From NCBI GenBank assembly GCA_021029095.1, contig JAJOHG010000156.1:1-59355 (forward strand): DNA of 59,355 nt. Direction: 5' to 3'. The position numbers and the translations under genes are program-made. Source of the stretch: Phellopilus nigrolimitatus. Lineage: Eukaryota > Basidiomycota > Agaricomycetes > Hymenochaetales > Hymenochaetaceae. Positions 18,901-29,326 of the stretch are shown piece by piece. How positions within the stretch are numbered: position 1 is the stretch's first letter; each line of letters starts with the position of its first letter. The notes beneath the pieces are model-generated. The model did not search any database, was not told the DNA's origin, and saw only the letters and a list, made by a program, of their open reading frames with translations.

Positions 18901-21304
18901 GATGAATATTATATTTGCAGGAGACTTTGCCCAATTAGAGCCACCTGGAGGACAAAGTCTGTACAAAGGAAAGGTTGGAACGGTTCTCCTTCCTGGCATG
19001 TCTGTATATAGCCAACAGGCAACTATTGGAAAGGCTCTGTGGCATCAAGTGACAACTGTTGTCATTCTAAGACAGAATATGAGACAGAAGACACAGAGTG
19101 AACCAGATTCCCGACTCAGATCTGCTTTGGAGAACATGAGATACAAGGCTTGTTCAAATGTGGATATAAATTTTTTGAAAACCCTTGTTGCGGGTAAAGG
19201 TCCTAACAAGAAACAAGTTTCTCAGAAAAAGTTCAGATATGTCTCAGTTATTACTGCAAGGAATATTCAAAGGGATAAGATCAATGAAATTGGGGCCAAG
19301 CGCTTTGCTAGAGAACAGAAGCAGGAAGTGCACACATTTTACTCAGTAGACGTAGCAGCTCCCCCCAAGGCCATAAAAGGGAAGCCTCCCCCTGACGTGA
19401 GGAAAATTGGACCACTTTCCAACCATGAGAAGCAGATATTGTGGGATCTTCCTCATTCTTTATCTGAGCATTTTCCAGGGAAGCTATCATTATGTATAGG
19501 GATGCCTGTAATGATTAAAAAGAATGAAGCTACTGAATGCTGTGTTACCAATGGAGCTGAAGCCACTGTCCACAGTTGGATAGCTCGGTCTATGCCAGAT
19601 GGCAAGCAAACTCTAGACATTGTATTTGTCAAGCTAAAAGATCCACCTAAGAACATACAATTAGATGATTTGCCTGAAAATGTTATTCCATTACCCAAGC
19701 ACAAAATTGGAATACTTTGCCAGTTTCCAGATGACTCTATCAGACACATCAACAGGACCCAGGTTTGTCTGAATTTAAACTTTGCCATGACGGACTTCTG
19801 TGCTCAAGGAAGAACAAGGTCAGAAAATGTGGTGCACTTGAACCACTGTAAATCTCACCAGTCATTTTATACTTGTCTTTCAAGAAGTGCATCTGCCGAA
19901 GGGACTATTATTATACAGGGTTTTGATCCCAGAAAAATTCAGGGAGGTGCAGATGGATTTTTAAGACAAGAGTTCAGAGAACTGGAATTGCTGAATGAGA
20001 TAACTAGAAGACAATATTCAGAAACACTTCATCCTGCTATCAACTCTCATATTAGAGGACCTTTAATTCAGCTGTTTCGCAAGTATGGGGGGGATTCATT
20101 CCTGCCAGCTGACATTCATCCAGCAATTCAATGGACATCATCTAGGCCCTTTGAACTCTATAATCAGGGAGAGGTATGCCCTTGGCAAATTGTTACTAAA
20201 CCTGTCAAAGATGATAAACAGAACCATGACTTGCATAACCAATCTAGTCCTCCCCTTGTCCCCAAAAAGGCCCCTCAACCTGATCAGCCTACCAAAGTTG
20301 ACCCAGCCCACATAAAGGCAACTGATACAAATTGTCCTGTGAAATCTAAAAAGCACTATTTGGAAGATGCTGACGAGTCTATGCCTACTTCAAAAAAGAA
20401 AAAGACAGCAAGACACTCATCTAATCAACATCTCATAGCGCCCTTAGGTATAAAATGGGATCCTATAAATTTCAGCTGTGCCTATGATTCTCTCTTACCC
20501 ATATTGTTGCATATATGGAAGGAGAACCCAGGGGAATGGAGTGATAGATGGAAGACCTACTCCAACAACATCAGTACATTTTTTGACCGAATGATAGTTG
20601 ACAAAAAAACAAATTTCCGTTGGATTAGGGCACAAATCAGAAACAATTTACACAGACTATCAAAAAATGATTTTCCTAAAGGGCAAGTGGGTACAGGTGT
20701 TCATCTTGTTACATCTAAACTTCTTGACATGAATGAAGGTTTTATGTCAAAAAAAACTCTATGTTTTCATTGTAAAACTGAACTTACTCAATTAATTCCT
20801 AGCTCCTTTGTGAACACAGGCTTCATTCGAGAGTGGAGTTTATTTGAACAAGATTGGCAATCCAAAAGCATTGGTACTCACCCCACTGTTAGTGATTGGT
20901 TGCAATACTATATCAAAAGTATGTTCATACAATGTAGACGATGTAAAACATTTGTGACAAATGACCTTACAGTAGATTATGATGTTTATCAGTTCCCTCC
21001 TATCCTTGGTTTGCATACCCATACTTCCCATCTCCTTATCCAACATAGATTATCATTGGAAGATGAAGATGGAAATGTTCACAACTATCACATTAGGGGT
21101 ATTGTATACCATGGTTCTGACCATTATACTTGCAGAATATTTGATTCTAGATTAAATGTCTGGTACAATGATGGAATAGGTACAAGCGGCAAAAGCCAAA
21201 TGGAGGGCCATCTTGATAATTTCTCACATGAAGACTTGTATGAGGTTCGGAACCCAGCTACCTCAGTCAGAAATGCATGTGTCCTTATATATTCAAAACT
21301 ATAA
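12989..21304 (+). CDS. Helitron Rep/Pif1-helicase with C-terminal peptidase-like domain
   Basis: The spliced model has exons 12989-13154, 13270-13341, 13452-13523 and 13635-21304, giving about 2659 residues. Exons 2 and 3 are each 72 nt and share their phase. After the repeat-rich N-terminus come the HUH Rep motif LHLHLM (about residue 1031), the two-tyrosine motif YVTDYITK (about 1219) and the Pif1-type helicase with GGTGKS (about 1750) and VDEVSM (about 1826). The C-terminus (about 2375-2620) has SCAYDSLL and GSDHYTC ... WYND, resembling a ubiquitin-specific-protease-type Cys/His pair. The enzyme nicks and unwinds DNA for rolling-circle transposition. All key residues are present, so the gene may be active. 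Confidence 0.93.
13181..13207 (+). repeat. Intronic palindrome 1
   Basis: A 27-nt inverted repeat with arms AGTCGCATCCGTA and TACAGATGCGACT around a single G. One position is mismatched (C opposite A). It lies 26 nt after the donor of intron 1. Confidence 0.85.
13368..13394 (+). repeat. Intronic palindrome 2 (perfect)
   Basis: A perfect 13-bp inverted repeat, AGTCGCATCTGTA and TACAGATGCGACT, around one G. It lies 26 nt after the donor of intron 2. Confidence 0.9.
13549..13575 (+). repeat. Intronic palindrome 3
   Basis: Arms AGTCGCATCTGTA and TACGGATGCGACT around one G. The single change leaves a G-U pair in RNA. It lies 25 nt after the donor of intron 3. Confidence 0.85.
13674..14150 (+). 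repeat. Coding tandem repeat in the Helitron N-terminus
   Basis: Two interleaved peptide modules repeat in frame: AHSQGDDTVEL-type units of 11 residues (33 bp, about eight AHSxGD copies) and EKFWCFSGKDGDP-type units (five copies). Near-identical DNA copies at 13980-14095 show recent expansion. The repeats sit directly after the amplified exon modules, so the whole N-terminus is built from repeats. Confidence 0.88.
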
Positions 21305-21375
21305 AATTTGGTATGGGAATGAAGTTCACTCATGACTTGACCTTATAAAAAGGAAAAAAAAAAAGGAATCGTAAC
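21305..21375. other. Junction between Helitron gene and Ty3 fragment
   Basis: This short non-coding stretch contains an A-rich run (about 21350-21364). No LTR end, CTAG terminus or hairpin was recognised. It is where the integrase fragment starts without its upstream RT. Confidence 0.4.
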
Positions 21376-22785
21376 TTGCCATGCGAAGCAATGGCCCACA
21401 ACCAAAGTCTCCAACTATTCCGCAAATTCCTGACCACGAGCGAACCGCCCGCGCATCTGAAGGGCGACGAATCGAAGCTGCGGGCCTTCGTTCGAGCCGC
21501 AGCGCAATTCTTTGTCGACAAGGATCTCTTCTGGCGAAAGAACCACAAGAACCGCCCTCAACAAGTCCCGGACGCTTCGCGGCGCTTCCGCATCATGGAG
21601 GCTTCGCATGACGATATTGGACATCGCGGCTTCTTCTCCGTGCGGATCAGGATCCACGACCGCTTCTGGTGGCCATTCATGGACCGCGACATCAAGTGGT
21701 TCCTGACTTCTTGTCACGAGTGTCAAGTCCGTCAAACGAAACGCCTACACATCCCTCCCTCGATCCCACCCCCAGCCGGTCTGTTTCGCCGCATTCATGT
21801 CGACATCATGCACATGCCCAAAGCGGCCGGATTCCAGTACATCATTCAGGCGCGCTGTTCCCTATCCGGCTGGCCCGAGTTTCGACTTCTGCGTAACGAG
21901 AGCGCGAAGGCTATCCAGAACTTCCTCTTCGACGAGATCGTCTGCCGGCATGGTCCCTTTATCGACGTCGTCACGGACAACGGGTCCGCATTCGAGCCCG
22001 CCGTCACGAAGATCGCGCGCCACATCGGACACCATATCGCGATATCCCCGTACAACTCTCAAGCGAACGGCATCGTCGAGCGATCCCACCGTGATATTCG
22101 CGAAGTCATCATGAAGCTCTGCAAAGGCGACGATAGCAAGTGGCCAGCAGTCGCGGCATACGCCTTCTGGTCGGATCGAGTCACGATTAAAGCGTCATCT
22201 GGATACTCACCATACTACCTTATGCACGGAGTGGAGCCCACGCTTCCCCTCGACCTTATTGAAGCGACATATATGTCCCCGACCCTCGACCGCACCATCT
22301 CGCATATCGAACTTCTAGCCAGACGCGCCAACGACCTCCAACGCCGCTCAGAAGATCTCGCGACAGCACACGATCGCGTACTCGCGTCAAGATTCAAAGC
22401 TGCACACCGCTTTCGATCCGAATACGAGCACTCGATCAAGGAGTACAACTTCGAGCCCGGCGCCCTCGTCTTAGCTCGGAACACACGCGTCGAGAAGGAG
22501 CTCAACCGCAAGACCAAGCATCGCTACCTCGGCCCTCTCGTCGTTGCTCGCCGCACCAAAGGTGGCTCATACATCCTCGCGGATATGGACGGCTCACTGT
22601 ACAAAAACCGCTTCGCGGCATTCCGCGTCATCCCATACCATCCGCGATCCCAGCTCACGGTCCCGCTTGCACAGCACGTCCAGCGAACCGACCGCGACCT
22701 CGACGAGCTCGCTACCACGCAGGATGATATCGCGGAAGACCAAGTCGACATCCCGGCGGACTGGACTGACGCGCATGATGATTAG
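21376..22785 (+). CDS. Ty3 integrase (5'-truncated pol)
   Basis: This 469-residue open frame is the integrase part of a Ty3 polyprotein from a different family than the chromovirus at the left. It has the HHCC zinc site (HDDIGH ... CHECQ, about residues 75-115), a DDE core (HVDIMHM about 140, VTDNGSAF about 200, NGIVERSH about 235) and a C-terminal SH3-like tail with RYLGPLVV. No chromodomain is seen. The first ATG in the frame is at 21376, but the true protein would begin far upstream in RT, so this is a truncated gene. Confidence 0.9.
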   Translation: MPCEAMAHNQSLQLFRKFLTTSEPPAHLKGDESKLRAFVRAAAQFFVDKDLFWRKNHKNRPQQVPDASRRFRIMEASHDDIGHRGFFSVRIRIHDRFWWPFMDRDIKWFLTSCHECQVRQTKRLHIPPSIPPPAGLFRRIHVDIMHMPKAAGFQYIIQARCSLSGWPEFRLLRNESAKAIQNFLFDEIVCRHGPFIDVVTDNGSAFEPAVTKIARHIGHHIAISPYNSQANGIVERSHRDIREVIMKLCKGDDSKWPAVAAYAFWSDRVTIKASSGYSPYYLMHGVEPTLPLDLIEATYMSPTLDRTISHIELLARRANDLQRRSEDLATAHDRVLASRFKAAHRFRSEYEHSIKEYNFEPGALVLARNTRVEKELNRKTKHRYLGPLVVARRTKGGSYILADMDGSLYKNRFAAFRVIPYHPRSQLTVPLAQHVQRTDRDLDELATTQDDIAEDQVDIPADWTDAHDD

Positions 22786-23139
22786 ACAGAAAACAAACCC
22801 TGTAGTCCCACTGTCTCCATCCATAAAACTCATGCAATACACGTCGCTTATGCTGCTACTCGATCGACACATAACAAGTCCGACTTAGCATATTCCTCAC
22901 AGCCCGAGAAGACGTTTTCCGGGTCGCAGATCGACACGACCCTCACACGCACACATCGCGATCAAAGCCTCGACACTCACACTCCCATCGCGATACGCAC
23001 CGCTCACCAAAGACAAGAAAGAGCGTATTATTCTACATTACGCAAGCGTATTATAAATCTAATACAAGACGCTCTACCAAGAAAACCAAAGAAACAAAAA
23101 CCGTGACCCAAAAAGTTTTTTTTCCGCCCCGACCACGCT
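22786..23139. other. Spacer between integrase and antisense gene
   Basis: 354 bp without a convincing ORF, where two convergent genes meet. It contains AAAGA/TCTAC-rich repeats such as GCGTATTATTCTACATTACG and GCGTATTATAAATC around 23024-23057, possibly 3' UTR signals for both strands. No LTR-like ends were found. Confidence 0.4.
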
Positions 23140-25085
23140 CTACAGACCATCCGGCGGTCCGGGCTTCATGATCCTCCCGAGCCCCACCTTCGCGTCCGCC
23201 GCCGCCTGCGCGAACTCGGCCAGGCCCAACTGTGCGACCCGCGCGGCCGACGACAGCCGTGTCAGCGACGAGAGCGCGCCCACGATGTCCTCCTCGGGGA
23301 TGAGGATGGCATCGCGGACGTGGCGCTCGCTCGGCCCCGCGCGCTCCGTCGCAGCGCTCGCACGCATCACCCGCGAAGGGCCCGCGACCGGCGATCCCAC
23401 GTTCATCGACGGCGGGAGCTCTCGCGGCTCCGACGCCATCCCATACGCTGCGCGCGGACGCGGCTGGCGCTTCTCCCCCTTCCCCACCGGCTCGTCCTTC
23501 ACCTTCAGCGTCACGCGGCCCTTCCCCTTGCCCGTCGCAGCCGGCCCCTCCGCCCCGTCCCATTCCTCGTCCTTTACCCCCGTACCGCGCCGGGTTGACG
23601 CCGCCTTCGCCTTCGGTTTCGGTGCCGCGACATCCGGTCCCAGCCGCTTCGCCGACAGCGGCGACGTCCGGTAGTTCCCGACGGTGCAGCCGGTGCCCTT
23701 GCGCTTGCACACCGCACAGACCGCGCCGAAGACGCGCACGCACGCGACCTTGAGCGCGACGCACCGGTCGCACGGAACGCGCGTGTCCAGTGCGCGCAGA
23801 CGGGCGTCGAGGGTCGCGTCGTCCTCCTCCTCTCCGGAACCGTCCCCGTCGCTCGGCACGTAGTCGACCTCGGGCGCAACAACGGCGTCCTTAACGGCGA
23901 GGGACGCCAGGTCCGCCTCGGCCGCCTCCCGCGCCCTCGCTACCTCGGCCTCGCTCCGTCCCGCGCGACGGGCCTTCTCGGCCTCAGCCTGCGCCAGCTT
24001 CAGACATTCAGCAAGAATATATAGCAAAACATCACGACTTACTGGTGGAACGACGACCTCGACCCGCGTGCGCGGACGCGGTCGAAGGCCCTTCCCTGGC
24101 AACACCCCGCCCGTCGCGGGGGCCGCCGTCTTCTCGCCCCCGCCCGTCGCGGGGGCCGCCGTCTTCTCGCCCCCGCCCGTCGCGGGGGCCGCCGTCTCCT
24201 CGTCCCCGCCCGTCGCGGGGGCCGCCGTCTCCTCGTCCCCGCCCGTCGCGGGGGCCGCCGTCTCCTCGTCCCCGCCCGTCGCGGGGGCCGCCGTCTCCTC
24301 GTCCCCGCCCGTCGCGGGGGCCGCCGTCTTCTTGTCCCCGCCCGTCGCGGGGGCCGCCGTCTTCACGTTCTCGCCCGTCGCCGGGGCCGCCGTCTTCTCC
24401 TCTCCGCCCGTAGCGGGGGGCGCCGTCTTCTCCCCCTCGCCCGTCGCGGAGGCACCTGCGTCGCGGCCGTCGTCCGCCCGGTCGGTCGCCACGCGCTTGA
24501 CCCCTCGCGCGTCACGGTCTGGCGACGACGACGCGCCACGCTTGCGTCCAGACCCCGCCGCCGACCCCGGACCTGGTGTCGCGCTCGACCTTGCTGTCGA
24601 GCGAGCCTTCGACATTATCTAAAAACCCACGTTAGCCGCGTCAACCCCAGCCAGCCGCGCACTTACCTCCTCCGCCGTCTTCGGCTCCTCCTTCACGCGC
24701 ACCTCAGGCTCGACGGACTCCGCGGACACCCGGTCAAAGGCCGCCTCCGCCAGTCGCAGCGCGTCGCGGATGGGCTTCGCCTCCGCGGCCAAGTCGGTGA
24801 GCTCACCGTGCGCGAACGGCGCCTCACCGTTCCTGTCGCGCACGAACGCGGTAAAAACATGCTCCTACAAAGTTTAAACAAACACGGTTAGCAAACCACT
24901 AACACTACAGTCGTCACGACACTCACCATCGCCTCGCGCGCGCCGCGAACGCCCGCCTCCACCTCCTCGGGGTCGAGAGCTTCGTGCGACTCCTTAAGTC
25001 GCGCGCTCGCACGCCGAAGGTGGGCGCGAAGGTCCCGCGCCGCCCGGCTCGCTTCTGGCTGTGTTGCGGGGGGTGTGTTCGCCAT
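23140..25085 (-). CDS. Antisense accessory gene with Cys cluster, unknown function
   Basis: Spliced minus-strand gene: exon 1 25085-24927 (53 codons, MANTPPATQPEASRAA start), intron 24926-24865, exon 2 24864-24667, intron 24666-24619, exon 3 from 24618. A 45-nt in-frame intron probably lies at 24042-23998. The stop is at 23140. The exon phases match exactly. The product has a predicted charged helical N-terminus and an acidic/Ala 11-residue repeat (ATGGDEETAAP). A cysteine cluster, CDRCVALKVAC then CAVCKRKGTGC, resembles but does not equal the fungal Zn2Cys6 DNA-binding motif. A helical C-terminus follows. The layout resembles the genes at 48062-48987 and 59087 onward. It could be a DNA- or RNA-binding accessory protein of the retroelement. 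Confidence 0.75.
24105..24420 (-). repeat. 33-bp coding tandem repeat in the antisense gene
   Basis: About nine to ten near-identical 33-bp units encode the 11-residue repeat ATGGDEETAAP with D/G/N and E/K changes. The units are very GC-rich. The length is likely to vary between copies. Confidence 0.9.
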
Positions 25086-25550
25086 GGTGGTGGTCAAGGA
25101 AAGAAAAACTTGGTCGCCGTCAAACGCCAAGGGCGCAATTTAAGCCGCCACACGCGACGCTTCTATTACATAACTCGACCCTATCCGACGGAACCTTTTC
25201 CATTTCGACTCCACTCATTTGATCCCGTCCGGCACACTCCAGGCCCCGGCCCACCGGTCCATCAACTGACTAAGCCACGCTTACATCATCCACTCCGCCA
25301 ATCTCTAAGTCCCCGCCGCATTGTCTACACTCGCTCCACGCGCGTGCTAAACTCGCGGCAATCCCCGGGACCCATCACTGGCTCATCACGCCGATCCCTG
25401 CCGATCCTCGCCAATCATCCTACCTCGGAGACTTCCACAAGCAACTATATAGCACCTCTACGCGACCCGGCACACCCCGCGATCCCCTCCGCAACCAACC
25501 CTTCGCCCTCCCTTACGGCACTCAACCTTCTCGACATCTCCGCGACCATC
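25086..25550. promoter_or_regulatory. Divergent promoter region between antisense gene and sense ORF
   Basis: 465 bp separate the minus-strand start at 25085 and the plus-strand ATG at 25551. This arrangement would let one bidirectional promoter drive both. The plus frame is open through much of it, but no upstream ATG with good support was found. No clear TATA box was seen. Confidence 0.4.
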
Positions 25551-26258
25551 ATGCTTCCTCAGCCCATCCCCATTCCCACCCCCAGCCTTCCTCTCTTCGG
25601 CGCGATCGACGCTCCTTCCCCACTCGGTTTGCCTCTTACGCTTCCGGAGTTTCTCATCTCGACTGCATGGTTCGCGACCCTCAGCCGCGTCGACGACACC
25701 ACTATGATCCAGCTCGCGATCGACTATGCAGGACCCCCGTTCTCCGCAACCTGGCTCTCGATCGCCGTCGACCCCCGTGACCCATGGAGGAGCTTTATTA
25801 GCGCGCTCTTCCACCGCTATCCACAGATTATACCCCGCGTCAGTCCCCACCGCCTCCGCCATACTCAGAACGAGCTCCGTCGCCTCTTCCTCGAAGAGGT
25901 CGGCCACAACTGCGCTCTCGCCGCAATCGGTTTCGACCGCGTTGACGACGTTGTCGAAGCCCTTTACCGTCGTCTCGGAATCGAAGATAACCCACGCGCC
26001 GTTCTCGACGCCGAGTTTACCAACGTCGCGACCTCAGAAATTTTCCGCCGCCTCCGCGTGCTCGAGGAATATGCCGGCCTTCGCATCCCGGGTCCCTCTA
26101 TCCTCGGGGTCTCCATACTCGACGACAATCACGACGAGGACGATTACGACGACCCCCATGACGAGGATGACACCGACGTGGAAGCCACACCCGCTCCTAC
26201 CCCTCCCCGCGACCCCGCGCCTGCCAACAGCGACCACATTACCATCGACCTCGAGTAA
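25551..26258 (+). CDS. Sense accessory ORF of the Ty3 element, unknown function
   Basis: About 235 residues from the ATG at 25551 (MLPQPIPIPTPSLPLFGAID). A Pro-rich start is followed by a region rich in Trp, Phe and Arg (WFATLSRVDDTTMIQLAIDY, WRSFISALFHRYPQ), then predicted helices and an acidic tail (DDNHDEDDYDDP). There is no zinc knuckle, no membrane helix and no protease motif. It might be a Gag-like structural protein displaced to the 3' side, or a new accessory protein. The frame is open upstream to 24984, so an earlier start is possible. I do not recognise the family. Confidence 0.5.
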   Translation: MLPQPIPIPTPSLPLFGAIDAPSPLGLPLTLPEFLISTAWFATLSRVDDTTMIQLAIDYAGPPFSATWLSIAVDPRDPWRSFISALFHRYPQIIPRVSPHRLRHTQNELRRLFLEEVGHNCALAAIGFDRVDDVVEALYRRLGIEDNPRAVLDAEFTNVATSEIFRRLRVLEEYAGLRIPGPSILGVSILDDNHDEDDYDDPHDEDDTDVEATPAPTPPRDPAPANSDHITIDLE

Positions 26259-26311
26259 ATCACGCACCCTCGTCTCGCCCGCACGGCAGTGACCAAGGAT
26301 GGTCACTATTT

Positions 26312-26780
26312 CAAAGTCAGGGGGAGGTGTACCAGTGTACCACTGGCTACCTTCCGATATCGTCGCGGAACGGGTACAGGACCGCGGTTGAGCATAGAGA
26401 CGGATTGAGGATTGAGGACGAGTACGGACGCGGATAGAGGATCGAGCGCGATCGCGGACGCGGACGAAGGACCGAGGATCGACGCGTATGACACAGGGAT
26501 GATGAGTCGAGTCGCGGAGACATCGCGGGGCACTCTTTGTTCAGTTACCTTACTGGGATCGCGCACGGACCGTAGACAGAAACGGGATTCGGTATTTAGT
26601 CGAGATAGAGGCATCTTTGTAGGGGGTCTTCCCCCTCGCGATCACGACACTGAATAGGATTGACACACACTTCTCATCTTCTCTCTTCTCGACCTCCCGT
26701 TCGCTCTTCTTGACTTCGCGATCGACACTTGATCCGTTTCTCGACTCCGTCTTCAGTTCTGAACCTTACTCGACACCGTC
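26312..26780 (+). repeat. Possible polypurine tract and LTR
   Basis: A purine-rich run, AAAGTCAGGGGGAGG, ends at about 26327. It is followed by TGTACCAGTGTACC, which fits an LTR start. Downstream sequence is CT-rich (26670-26760), as in many R/U5 regions. No second LTR is in the window, so the far end and identity cannot be confirmed. The minus-strand gene to the right stops within this region. Confidence 0.35.
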
Positions 26781-29326
26781 GTCCATCCCGAACGGTCCGC
26801 GACCACGACTCCACTGGGTCGCCGTCTCGACAGCATCGATAGAGAGGGAGCGAGTCAGCGTCGCGTCGTCCCAGTGTTGAGTCCCCCTGTCGGCTTTTCT
26901 CTCTTCTTGATCAAGGCACCGTAGATTCCCCGAACCCTGTGGGCTGTCTTCGACCGTCTGCGCTACTTGCCCGAAAGGGTCTCGTAAACCGCTCTGACCA
27001 GTCTGCCTTAGCGTCTCCATACCTTCATTCTTGACATCGTCGCGCGACATCGGACTGAATACACCATCTTGCATATCCCTCGTCCGCCACGGTTCCTGGT
27101 TAATGTGCCACCACATCTCGAATTGTGATGAATATTTCTTGACATCGCGAATCTGCACTGAGGCAAACGGCTTTGATTGCGATCTTGTGATACGCGAGAT
27201 CTCGGGAGGTCGATGCTTGCCAGTCACACAATGCGTTGGGCGAACCTAAAAGGCACGTAAGGACACATTAGAACGAAGTGAAGAACAAGTAGGAGCTTAC
27301 ATAGACTTGAGATGTGTCGTTTTCAAAAGACTCCCATTCGGTCACCAGAGATCGCCATGCGCTATCAACCCTATCCATTCTGATGTTCCTGAATTGATTA
27401 GACGAGTTTTCAATCCATGGTGCGAGCGAAATTGGCGGCGGGGTCGCGCTCTCGGGAGGAACGGGCGGCGAGGTCACGCTCTCGGGAGGAACAGGCGGCG
27501 GGGTCGCGCTCTCAGGAGAAACGGGCGGCGGGCTTGTGCTTACAGAAGACGCGTTCGCTGGAGGAACGGGAGGCGGGGTCGTGCTCTCGGGAGGAACTGG
27601 CGGCGAGGTCGCGCTCTCAGGAGGAACTGGCGGCGGGCTTGTGCTTACAGACGACGTGTTCGCTGGAGGAACGGGAGGCGGGGTCGTGCTCTCGGGAGGA
27701 ACTGGCGGCGAGGTCGCGCTCTCAGGAGGAACTGGCGGCGGGCTTGTGCTTACAGACGACGTGTTCGCTGGAGGAACGGGAGGCGGGGTCGTGCTCTCGG
27801 GAGGAACTGGCGGCGAGGTCGCCCTCTCAGGAGGAACTGGCAGCGGGCTTGTGCTTACAGACGACGTGTTCGCTGGAGGAACGGGCGGCGGGGTCACACT
27901 CTCGGGAGGAACGGGAGACGGGGTCGCACTTGCAGGAGGAACGGGAGGCGGGGCCACGCCCACAGACGAAGAGCTTGCAGGAGGCACTACGTCGTTCTGA
28001 TCTTCTTCCAGCATTTGCCTGAGCAAATCTTCGTGTGCCTTCCTTCTGGCTAAGAGGTCAGAGGCTCTTGCAGAAGCAGTCCGTGCCGCATCGCTACTGA
28101 AGTCCTTGCAACCCAAACTATTTGCTTCGTCCACATGCTCACGTTTGTTGTCATCCTCACCACCCTCCTCTAAGGCATATTTCTTCGCAACTTCAGGGGC
28201 TTATTTCACCTATGAGACGATGCCAATACCAAAGTAAACGATGTAACTTACGAAATGCAGCTTCAATGAATCTCTTGTAAGAAGCGATGACATTCTCGTT
28301 GAAGTTTGGGTCTGTCTCTGGCCATTCATGACCCAGCTCATGAGTCTTGTCATGATGGACACTAGAATTTTGATTAACAACAATGCGAATGCAGGCTGCT
28401 AAATAGAACAGTCGACGTACAGAAAAACGGACACCTGCCCTCCCCTCCGCGGATTCGGCCCTCCAAATATTGTCGTGGCGAACCATTTGGTCTGGTCCTC
28501 GATATTGAAGTGGACGAACTCGATTGACTCGGGCAGGACGTCGATGGCTCTAAGATGGTGTGGTTGACTTAACGACGTGAAAGAAAGTGTGATGTGACAG
28601 AACTCACTTCTGCATGCGGTCGATTGCGGACTTTGATTTACCGGTCTTCGGCGGTGTAGGCGATCTCGAACCCTCATTATCGTCTTGCTCCATCTCTTCG
28701 TCGCTGGCCTCAGACTCGATCTCCTCGATGTTGCCAGAGTTGTACTCCTTCATCACCTCTTCCACGCGCTTCTTCATCTTGTCAGACTCGGTACGCAGGG
28801 CTTCCCTAGCCTTATCCGCCGCAAAAGCGATGTACGGCTTGCACTTTGTACCTGAAGGCGTTTCGTCTTTGAGCTTTGAGTGCGCCGCCTTTGTTTCAGA
28901 CTTCCACCGCTGGCCACAGAGCTTTATATACACCTGGTATTCTTGCATGGATCCGTGTTTCTTCTTCTTACACAGATTAAGGCGGCCCCGCTTCCCTGAA
29001 CCAGACGTAGACTCGCGTGCATGGTTATAGAACCAATTGTAAAGTTTCTGAAAACTATTGTAAGTAACAATTTACAAATATCTGTCAATGACACGTACAA
29101 CAGTTTTAAATGTTTTCTTCTGTGTTCGCGCCAGTTCGACGTTCCCTCGAGCAGCTTCGATGTCCTCGGCGGTCGGTGGACAAAGTGGGAATTCGTTGAA
29201 ATAGAGTTCGTAAGCTGAATTGAGGAAGACTGTTGAACGGTTCTCGTTTTTGGCTTTGATGAAGTCCGGGAGAAGCTTGTAAAGGAATGCTCGCTCGTCC
29301 AGCTTAGTCCAGTGTTTGCGTCCCAT
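26766..29326 (-). CDS. Spliced gene of unknown function with Pro-rich repeat
   Basis: The start is ATG at 29326 (MGRKHWTKLDERAFLYKLLP). Exons are 29326-29099, 29047-28608, 28549-28435, one near 28400-28245 whose left splice site is unclear, 28199-27301 and 27245 down to a stop at 26766. Phases agree for most junctions. The N-terminus resembles proteins common in Agaricomycetes that begin GRxxWT and carry Trp-rich helical segments. A basic patch (GKRGRLNLCKKKKHG) and an acidic Glu-rich segment follow, then a long PPVPPESxT repeat. The last exon meets the Ty3 region, so the 3' end may be altered. Function is unknown, and a nuclear role is only a guess from composition. Confidence 0.6.
27420..27965 (-). 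repeat. 105-bp coding tandem repeat (Pro-rich)
   Basis: A 105-bp unit repeats with exact spacing, for example the TACAG marks at 27541, 27646, 27751 and 27856. It encodes 35 residues of the PPVPPANTSSVSTSPPPVPP type on the minus strand. Inside each unit are shorter Gly/Pro-coding repeats. The opposite strand also reads openly, but only as a shadow of this repeat. Confidence 0.9.

Larger units (their letters stand above)
12780..21340 (+). mobile_element. Autonomous Helitron (termini not resolved)
   Basis: The element is defined by its Rep/helicase gene. I could not place the 5' TC end or the 3' CTRR end with its hairpin. The sequence after the stop (21305-21365) is short, ends in an A-rich run and passes directly into an integrase fragment, so the 3' end may have been removed. 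The gene fragments at 7960-12769 could lie inside the element as captured cargo, since Helitrons are known to pick up host-gene pieces with introns. This needs the true ends. Confidence 0.6.
21360..26780 (+). mobile_element. 5'-truncated Ty3 element with antisense and sense accessory genes
   Basis: In order: integrase end of pol (plus), a spliced minus-strand gene, a plus-strand ORF, a purine-rich tract and a possible LTR. No RT, RNase H, protease, gag or 5' LTR is present. The right edge meets the 3' end of a minus-strand gene at about 26770. That the three genes belong to one element is inferred from position between integrase and tract. It is not proven, because only one copy is in the window. 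Confidence 0.5.

Noticed and set aside
21305..21375. Helitron 3' terminus (CTRR with hairpin)
   Set aside because: No CTAG/CTAA end preceded by a hairpin was seen before the integrase fragment, so I did not place the end.
24045..24622. Pro-rich plus-strand ORFs across the 33-bp repeat
   Set aside because: They are shadows of the antisense gene, which has matching splice phases and a Cys cluster.
24984..25550. Upstream extension of the sense accessory ORF
   Set aside because: The extension overlaps exon 1 of the antisense gene and is rich in Pro, Ser and Arg as in non-coding GC-rich DNA. The ATG at 25551 is a better start.
27307..28053. Arg- or Gly-rich plus-strand ORFs across the 105-bp repeat
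   Set aside because: They are shadows of the Pro-rich repeat of the minus-strand gene, whose exon phases agree.
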